NCBI RefSeq assembly: GCF_005116505.1
Contig: NZ_SWBR01000001.1
Span: forward strand, 682,001 to 746,000
Direction of reading: 5' to 3'
Source of the DNA: Pedobacter polaris
GTDB lineage: Bacteria; Bacteroidota; Bacteroidia; Sphingobacteriales; Sphingobacteriaceae
Length of the DNA: 64,000 nucleotides
In this document: one piece after another, positions 59,060 to 64,000 of the stretch
Numbering within the stretch: the first letter of the stretch is position 1
How the letters are laid out: each line of letters begins with the position of its first letter
Made by a program: the position numbers and the translations under genes
The notes under the pieces: model-generated
Database searches by the model: none
Seen by the model: the letters and a program-made list of their open reading frames with translations, nothing else
Told to the model about the DNA's origin: nothing

Positions 59060-59067
59060 CAAATGTA
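59060..59067 (-). promoter_or_regulatory. -7 box for the metE riboswitch transcript
   Basis: On the minus strand TACATTTG matches TAnnTTTG exactly. It would start the RNA near 59053, just ahead of the aptamer. The -33 element is weak. Confidence 0.5.
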
Positions 59068-59146
59068 TGCATTAAGAATGAATATATGAAGGTATTTGGT
59101 GATGTAACAAAAACACAACAGCGGTAAATTACTTTGTTTTCTACTT

Positions 59147-59154
59147 TATATTTG
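59147..59154 (+). promoter_or_regulatory. -7 box for the M14 peptidase gene
   Basis: TATATTTG matches TAnnTTTG exactly, 24 bp before the ATG at 59178. A TTTG lies only 10 bp upstream, too close to be a good -33 element. Confidence 0.4.
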
Positions 59155-59177
59155 ATTTACAAACTAAACTTATTTAT

Positions 59178-61898
59178 ATGGCAAAACTTTACAAAACCAG
59201 TCTTTGGCTTGTTGCAATGCTCTTTTGCGTTCAAACAAGCTTTGCGCAAACTATTCCTACCCCCAAAGAACATTTTGGCTTTAACATTGGCGATGATTAC
59301 CAGCTCGCTAACTATACTCAAACAGAAGCTTATTTTAAAAAGTTAGCAGAAGCCTCTAAAAGAGTTAAGCTAGTAGATATTGGTAAAACCGAAGAAGGAC
59401 GATCGCAATACATGTTGATCATCTCTTCGCCAGAAAACCAAAAAAACTTAGCCAAATACAAAGAGATTTCTCAGAGACTGGCACATGCTGAAGGTTTAAC
59501 GCCAGAACAGGCTAAAACATTGGCTGCTGAAGGCAAGGCTGTGGTGTGGATTGATGGAGGTTTACATGCAAATGAAGTTGTGGGCGCTCATCAATTGATA
59601 CAAATGGCTTATAACCTTTCTAGTAAAACTGATGCAGAAACCACTAAGATTTTAGATAATGTAATTGTTTTAATGACTCATGCAAATCCAGATGGGCAAG
59701 AGTTGCAAAGCGATTGGTACATGAGAGAGAAAGACCCTAAGAAAAGATCGTTAAGCGGGCTACCTCGTTTATATGAGAAATATGCAGGGCATGATAATAA
59801 CCGTGATTTCTTTATGTTAAACCTTAAGGAAACGCAAAACATGGGACGCCAATTGTTCGTAGAATGGATCCCTCAAATTATGTATAACCACCATCAAACA
59901 GGTCCTGCTGGAACTGTAGTTGCTGGGCCGCCGTATCGTGACCCCTATAATTATGTTTTCGACCCAATTATTTTAACAAGTATAGATGCTGTTGGTGCCG
60001 CAATGCACAATAGGATGAATGTAGAAGCTAAGCCTGGTTATACACAACGTGGCGGCTCTGTGTTTTCTACTTGGTATAACGGCGGATTAAGAACCACAAC
60101 ATATTTCCACAATATGATAGGTTTGTTAACTGAAATAACAGGAAGTCCAACACCCTCAGAAATTCCCTTAGTGCCTTCTCGTTTATTGCCAAATGGCGAT
60201 TCCCCAAATCCGGTTTTACCGCAAAAATGGTATTTCAAGAACTCTATAGATTACTCGGTTTCCTTAAACTATGCTGTATTAAACTATGCGCAGCGTTATT
60301 ATGATGAGTTGTTGTTTAATATTTATACGATGGGCAAAAACTCTATTGATAGAGGAAGTAAAGACACTTGGTCATTCTCTCCTAAAAAGATTGATGCGAT
60401 AAACGCTGCAGCACAAGCTGATAAAACGGCTCTTCTTTCGAGCAGCGGAAGAGGGGGAATGTCTCTAAAGTATCTTGATACGGTGATGAAAAACCCGGCT
60501 AATCGCGATGCCAGAGGGTATATTCTTTCTGCAGACCAACCAGATTTTACAACAGCCATTCGCTTCTTAAATGCTTTGATAAGAACTGGAGTTGGTGTTC
60601 AAAGGGCAACAGCACCTTTTGCGGTTGCTGGTAAAAACTATCCTGCTGGAAGTTACGTTGTAAAAACAGATCAAGCTTTTCGCCCACATGTTTTAGATAT
60701 GTTCGAGCCGCAGGATCACCCTAATGATTTTAAATACGAAGGTGGCCCTCCTGTTGCGCCTTACGATGCTGCCGGCTGGACATTGGCTTATTTAATGAAT
60801 GTTAAGTTTGATAGAATTCTAGATAAATTTGATGGTCCCTTTGAAAAATTACCTTATGGAGAATTATTAAAGGTAACACCAAAACCACTTCCTTCTGGAG
60901 GCGGCTATGTATTGAGTGCAGCTGCGAACGAAAGTTTTATTGCGGTAAATGAGTTATTAAAAGGCGGTGTGGAGGTTTATCGTAATACTACTGATGGTTC
61001 TTTTTATGTGCCTGCCTCTGCCAAATCAAAAAGCATTTTAAACAAAGCAGAACATGCATTCGGAATGAGAATAGTTGCTGGATCGAAGCCTGCTAAAGCA
61101 ATAAAAATTACACCTTCTAGAATTGCCATTTGGGATACTTATGGAGGTTCAATGGATTCAGGGTGGATTCGCTTTATTATGGAACAATATCATTTTGATG
61201 CAACAGTTATTTATCCGCCAGATATTGATAAGGGTAACTTGAAAGACAAATACGATGTGATTGTTTTTGTTGATGGATCAATACCTGCTTACAGCACAAA
61301 TGCATCTACAGGAGCAGGAAATAGAGGTGGATTTGGCACTCCAGCTTTAGAAACCATTCCAGAAGAATATAGGGCAAGGGTTGGAAGAATGAGCCAAGAC
61401 AAATCAATACCTCAATTAAAAGCATTTTTAGAAGCTGGCGGTGAAATTGTAGCCATTGGTACAGCCACAAATTTAACGGCTCATTTGAATTTGCCAGTTC
61501 GCAATGCATTGGTAGAATTAGTTGCTGGTACTGAAAAAAGATTACCTGCAGAAAAATATTATGTTCCAGGAAGTGTTTTAAATGTTGCTTTAGATAAATC
61601 CCAACCTGCAAATTGGGGCATGGATAATACAGCAGATGTTTATTTTGACAATAGCCCTGTGTTTAAATTAAGTGCAGATGCGGTTTCTAGTGGAAAAATT
61701 AAACCATTAGCTTGGTTTGCAAATGCAACGCCGTTACGTAGCGGCTGGGCTTGGGGACAAAGTTATTTACAAGATGGCATTGCCGCTTTTGAAGCAAATT
61801 ATGGCAAAGGAAAATTATATGCCTTTGGTCCAGAAATCACATTCAGATCACAAACCCATGGAACATTTAAATGGATGTTTAACCAGTTATATAAATAA
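59178..61898 (+). CDS. Secreted M14-family zinc carboxypeptidase
   Basis: 906 aa with a signal peptide (residues 1-23, SFAQ). The M14 catalytic domain covers about 40-350: zinc ligands His130 and Glu133 (GGLHANEVVG), third His in MYNHHQTGP, the Arg block GHDNNRDFF and the catalytic Glu in LLTEITG. The remaining about 500 residues include a glutamine-amidotransferase-like fold (about 650-900, IAIWDTYGGSMDSGWIRF). This large M14 type is common in Bacteroidota. It probably degrades peptides outside the inner membrane. A terminator follows. Confidence 0.93.
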   Translation: MAKLYKTSLWLVAMLFCVQTSFAQTIPTPKEHFGFNIGDDYQLANYTQTEAYFKKLAEASKRVKLVDIGKTEEGRSQYMLIISSPENQKNLAKYKEISQRLAHAEGLTPEQAKTLAAEGKAVVWIDGGLHANEVVGAHQLIQMAYNLSSKTDAETTKILDNVIVLMTHANPDGQELQSDWYMREKDPKKRSLSGLPRLYEKYAGHDNNRDFFMLNLKETQNMGRQLFVEWIPQIMYNHHQTGPAGTVVAGPPYRDPYNYVFDPIILTSIDAVGAAMHNRMNVEAKPGYTQRGGSVFSTWYNGGLRTTTYFHNMIGLLTEITGSPTPSEIPLVPSRLLPNGDSPNPVLPQKWYFKNSIDYSVSLNYAVLNYAQRYYDELLFNIYTMGKNSIDRGSKDTWSFSPKKIDAINAAAQADKTALLSSSGRGGMSLKYLDTVMKNPANRDARGYILSADQPDFTTAIRFLNALIRTGVGVQRATAPFAVAGKNYPAGSYVVKTDQAFRPHVLDMFEPQDHPNDFKYEGGPPVAPYDAAGWTLAYLMNVKFDRILDKFDGPFEKLPYGELLKVTPKPLPSGGGYVLSAAANESFIAVNELLKGGVEVYRNTTDGSFYVPASAKSKSILNKAEHAFGMRIVAGSKPAKAIKITPSRIAIWDTYGGSMDSGWIRFIMEQYHFDATVIYPPDIDKGNLKDKYDVIVFVDGSIPAYSTNASTGAGNRGGFGTPALETIPEEYRARVGRMSQDKSIPQLKAFLEAGGEIVAIGTATNLTAHLNLPVRNALVELVAGTEKRLPAEKYYVPGSVLNVALDKSQPANWGMDNTADVYFDNSPVFKLSADAVSSGKIKPLAWFANATPLRSGWAWGQSYLQDGIAAFEANYGKGKLYAFGPEITFRSQTHGTFKWMFNQLYK

Positions 61899-61936
61899 CT
61901 AGTTGTTACATTAAGCTTGTCAAAATGAATGTAAGG

Positions 61937-61959
61937 TCTTCGACAGGCTCAGACTGACA
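61937..61959. repeat. TTCGACAGGCTCAG repeat, single arm
   Basis: TCTTCGACAGGCTCAGACTGACA. A degraded inverted partner (AAGCTTGTCAAAATGAATG) lies just before it at 61912-61930. Confidence 0.7.
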
Positions 61960-61969
61960 AGCTTTTAAA

Positions 61970-62000
61970 AACCAGCTAACCTTTTTGTTAGCTGGTTTTT
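61970..62000 (+). terminator. Rho-independent terminator after the M14 peptidase gene
   Basis: AACCAGCTAAC (61970-61980) pairs with GTTAGCTGGTT (61987-61997), loop CTTTTT, followed by a T-run. Confidence 0.9.
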
Positions 62001-62047
62001 TACTTTAAACTTACTATTCGATAAATCATCACCCTTAACTTTGTTTT

Positions 62048-62764
62048 ATGAAAATAGAAATCTGGTCAGACGTGATGTGTCCATTTTGCTATATTGGCAA
62101 AAGACATTTTGAAAAAGCGATAGAAAAATTGCCATTTAAGAGTGAAATTGAAGTAGAATGGAAAAGTTTTCAGCTTAATCCAGAGTATCATAATACGACT
62201 AATGAGGATTTATATACTTATTTAGCTAGAGCGAAAGGAATGTCTATAGATCAAGCCAAACAAATGACTGGACAAGTGGTTGAGATGGCAGAAAACATTG
62301 GATTGAATTTGAACTTCGCTACAAACGTTCCTGCTAATTCTTTTGATGCACATCGATTTATTCATTTCGCAAAAAGTAAGGGGTTGCAAGACGAAGCAGA
62401 AGAAGCCTTATTTAAGGCACATTTTATGGGCGCCAAAGATATCGCTAAACAAGAAACTTTAATCAGCATTGCTGAAGACTTGGGCTTGGATAAAACAGAG
62501 ACAGAACAAGTTTTGCAGGGTGATGATTTTGCAGAAGCCGTTCGTTATGACGTTTATGAAAGTCAGCAATTAGGCGTTAGAGGTGTTCCTTACTTTGTGT
62601 TTGATAGGAAATATGCTTTATCTGGCGCACAACCAGTCCCTGCTTTTGAACAGGCAATCGTGCAGGGTTTTACTGAATGGCAAGCTACACAGCCTAAAAC
62701 AACACTAAAATCATTAAATAAAAACGATGATGCTGTTTGCGATGAAAATGGGTGTGAGATATAA
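62048..62764 (+). CDS. DsbA-family oxidoreductase (FrnE-like)
   Basis: 238 aa thioredoxin-fold protein with the long helical insert of the DsbA/2-hydroxychromene-isomerase group. The redox motif CPFC is at Cys11-Cys14 (DVMCPFCYIGK), and the cis-Pro loop is RGVPYFVF. There is no signal peptide, so it is cytoplasmic, as for FrnE proteins linked to oxidative-stress tolerance. A short tail with two extra Cys (AVCDENGCEI) follows the fold and could bind metal or act as a second thiol pair. Confidence 0.9.
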   Translation: MKIEIWSDVMCPFCYIGKRHFEKAIEKLPFKSEIEVEWKSFQLNPEYHNTTNEDLYTYLARAKGMSIDQAKQMTGQVVEMAENIGLNLNFATNVPANSFDAHRFIHFAKSKGLQDEAEEALFKAHFMGAKDIAKQETLISIAEDLGLDKTETEQVLQGDDFAEAVRYDVYESQQLGVRGVPYFVFDRKYALSGAQPVPAFEQAIVQGFTEWQATQPKTTLKSLNKNDDAVCDENGCEI

Positions 62765-62770
62765 TCGTTT

Positions 62771-62865
62771 TGTCATTCCCGTGAAAACTGGAATCATAAT
62801 GCACAAAGCAATCCAAATTTAGATTTTCTATAGCATTACGATGCCCAGTAGAGCTGAGCATAACG
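62771..62865 (+). repeat. Composite intergenic repeat (CCCAATCGAGTTGGG type), degraded copy 3
   Basis: TGTCATTCCCGTGAAAACTGG at the left and GCATTACGATGCCCAGTAGA then GCTGAGCATAACG at the right. Several mismatches to copies 1 and 2 weaken both hairpins. Confidence 0.5.
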
Positions 62866-62913
62866 AATGTCAAGTAATAAGTCGCGTCAATCTATCATGC
62901 AGGAAAGATTGCT

Positions 62914-63095
62914 TTGTCATTCCGACTTTGGAGGAATCTATTTAGTTGATTTAATGGTTAGATTCTTAACTGCTCTACTGATGTAAGATTGGCACATGTC
63001 CTGAATAACAAATTTGCTCCTGCGGAAACATTAACCATGGGACAAAGAGGGATAGAGATTTGTCCTCGTGCCTCGTTCGAAATGACGGGAAAGGG
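62914..63095. repeat. Degraded TGTCATTC-type repeats
   Basis: TTGTCATTCCGACTTTGGAG begins a run of repeat fragments that ends near CCTCGTTCGAAATGACG. Together with 62771-62865 it fills the 337-bp gap between the DsbA-family and DUF3820 genes. I see no gene in this gap. Confidence 0.5.
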
Positions 63096-63101
63096 AAGGT
63101 A

Positions 63102-63311
63102 TTACTTCTTCAAACCTTGCAACAAGTATTCTAAACCATTAAGTTTAATCTCATACATAGTTCCTAGTAAATGCCCTAGTCTCCCAGGAGGAAAGCCTTG
63201 GCTATGAAACCATACTAGATAAGTTTCTGGCAAACGCGAAATCACCCAACCTTTGTATTTACCAAAGGGCATTTTCATTGTAACCAGTTCATTTAACATT
63301 TGTGGATCCAT
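63102..63311 (-). CDS. DUF3820 family protein, 69 aa
   Basis: A small cytoplasmic protein of the DUF3820 (putative quorum-sensing-regulated virulence factor) family. The whole chain is the domain: MPFGKYKGWVISRLPETYLVW is followed by a helix and GRLGHLLGTMYEIKLNGLEYL. The biochemical role is unknown. It is followed on the minus strand by repeats and lies about 130 bp from the mfd 3' end, on the same strand. Confidence 0.85.
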   Translation of the reverse strand: MDPQMLNELVTMKMPFGKYKGWVISRLPETYLVWFHSQGFPPGRLGHLLGTMYEIKLNGLEYLLQGLKK

Positions 63312-63410
63312 CTGGGGTACGAGTTATGTGTTTTAGGAGGCTACAGGTCAGGGTGCTTAAGCTATAGTGTCTATCTTTAAAATTTGCTGATTTTGGTGCT
63401 TAAAACTCAT

Positions 63411-63434
63411 AACCTGTAACTCGCAACCCGCAAC
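63411..63434. repeat. CGCAAC-type short intergenic repeat, copy 2
   Basis: AACCTGTAACTCGCAACCCG then CAAC. It closely resembles the run at 3-30. It lies right after the mfd stop codon. Confidence 0.5.
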
Positions 63435-63438
63435 ATCC

Positions 63439-64000
63439 TTAAAGAATCAACTCTAACATTTCTATTGCTTCATCTACGTTTGCAATGTTATCGAAAGAAA
63501 TCCGTAAACTATCTTTTACTTCCTTTAAATTACACAAACGCTGATGGATTTGTGCAAAAGCTAATATTTTATTGAATACTTCTGAATCGAAAAACTTTGA
63601 TTGTTTGTCGCTAATAAAATAACCACGAAGGATATTCTTTTTAAAGCTCAGTTTTTCAAACCCTAAACGTTTACCAACCCATTGAAGTCTTAAAACCTTA
63701 AGCATTGCTTTTACGGGCTGTGGAACTGGTCCAAATCTATCTTTTAATTCTATCTCGAATGCGGATAATTCTGCCTCATTTTCTAATTTAGAAAGTTCAG
63801 TATATAAATTGTATCGTTCGGTTATACTGGTTACATAATCATCAGGAATGTGTAATTCTACATCTGTATCAACCTGTGTAAAGTTCACAAAAGCTCGCTG
63901 CGGCTCATCCTTAAATAAATCTTTAAACTCTGCATCCTTTAACTCCTGAATAGCTTCATCCAAGATTTTATTATACATTTCAAACCCTATTTCTGCAATG
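63439..64000 (-). CDS. mfd: Transcription-repair coupling factor Mfd, C-terminal part (5' end beyond window)
   Basis: The open frame runs off the right edge (187 complete codons visible to 63999), so this is a partial gene. The visible piece, IAEIGFEMYNKILDEAI onward, covers the end of the helicase region and the TRCF/D7 C-terminal domain, including LKDRFGPVPQPVKAMLKVLRL. Mfd displaces stalled RNA polymerase and recruits UvrA. Internal ATG codons such as 63978 are not the true start. Confidence 0.9.
   Translation of the reverse strand, partial: IAEIGFEMYNKILDEAIQELKDAEFKDLFKDEPQRAFVNFTQVDTDVELHIPDDYVTSITERYNLYTELSKLENEAELSAFEIELKDRFGPVPQPVKAMLKVLRLQWVGKRLGFEKLSFKKNILRGYFISDKQSKFFDSEVFNKILAFAQIHQRLCNLKEVKDSLRISFDNIANVDEAIEMLELIL

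Overview
The window is AT-rich, densely coded DNA from a member of the Bacteroidota, most likely the Sphingobacteriaceae (Pedobacter-like). This rests on gene content and signals: a fused lpxC-fabZ gene, the type IX secretion regulator PorX, head-GIN (DUF2807), DUF4175 and DUF5117-type proteins, many lipoproteins, -7 boxes of the TAnnTTTG type, almost no Shine-Dalgarno sequences, and families of short intergenic repeats. I see no rRNA, tRNA, CRISPR array, integrase or intact insertion sequence. It reads as ordinary chromosome with a few accessory patches.

Layout. 0-3 kb: end of a histidine-utilisation unit (hutI, hutG), a small HigA-like ORF and 5-formyl-THF cyclo-ligase. 3-9.5 kb, minus strand: HD phosphohydrolase, lpxD, lpxC/fabZ, lpxA, an ABC ATPase, a candidate ~200-nt small RNA and efp. 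9.6-13.8 kb, plus strand: porX, tsaE, an alanine-dehydrogenase-like gene and ddpX. 13.8-20 kb, minus strand: a tightly packed unit (esterase, GH18 chitinase, PLP enzyme, histidine phosphatase, MFS carrier) and dacB. 20-26 kb: retropepsin/PDZ protein, large zinc metalloprotease, phosphodiester glycosidase, a lipoprotein and a cold-shock gene. 26-31 kb: a GDPD-GH16 fusion and a DUF4175 giant. 31-37 kb: ybeY, an LRR protein, PepSY and ApbE-DUF2271, a head-GIN protein and an orphan 4HB sensor. 37-42 kb: ABC-F, two parS-like sites around the mnmG promoter, mnmG and an Ig-like lipoprotein. 42-50 kb: gamma-carbonic anhydrase, divergent nadB and nadA, thiL, a Cys-rich lipoprotein, rmuC and purU. 50-56 kb: FAD oxidoreductase, YugP-type peptidase, apaG, dusB, CPBP protease and cdsA. 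56-64 kb: thioesterase, metE under a cobalamin riboswitch, M14 peptidase, DsbA/FrnE, DUF3820 and the C-terminal part of mfd.

How it fits together. Lipid A synthesis, phospholipid synthesis (cdsA), the secretion regulator PorX, periplasmic D-Ala-D-Ala enzymes (DacB, DdpX) and secreted polymer-degrading enzymes (GH18, GH16, esterase, proteases) fit an envelope-centred scavenger. NAD synthesis, one-carbon metabolism and B12-controlled methionine synthesis make up most of the housekeeping core.

The most notable items are the parS-like pair at the mnmG promoter, the small-RNA locus upstream of efp, the GDPD-GH16 fusion, the alanine-dehydrogenase homologue whose catalytic His appears to be Gln, and several repeat families that abut start codons or supply stop codons. 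I did not find a convincing wholly new multi-gene system. The five-gene chitinase/PLP/phosphatase unit is the nearest candidate.
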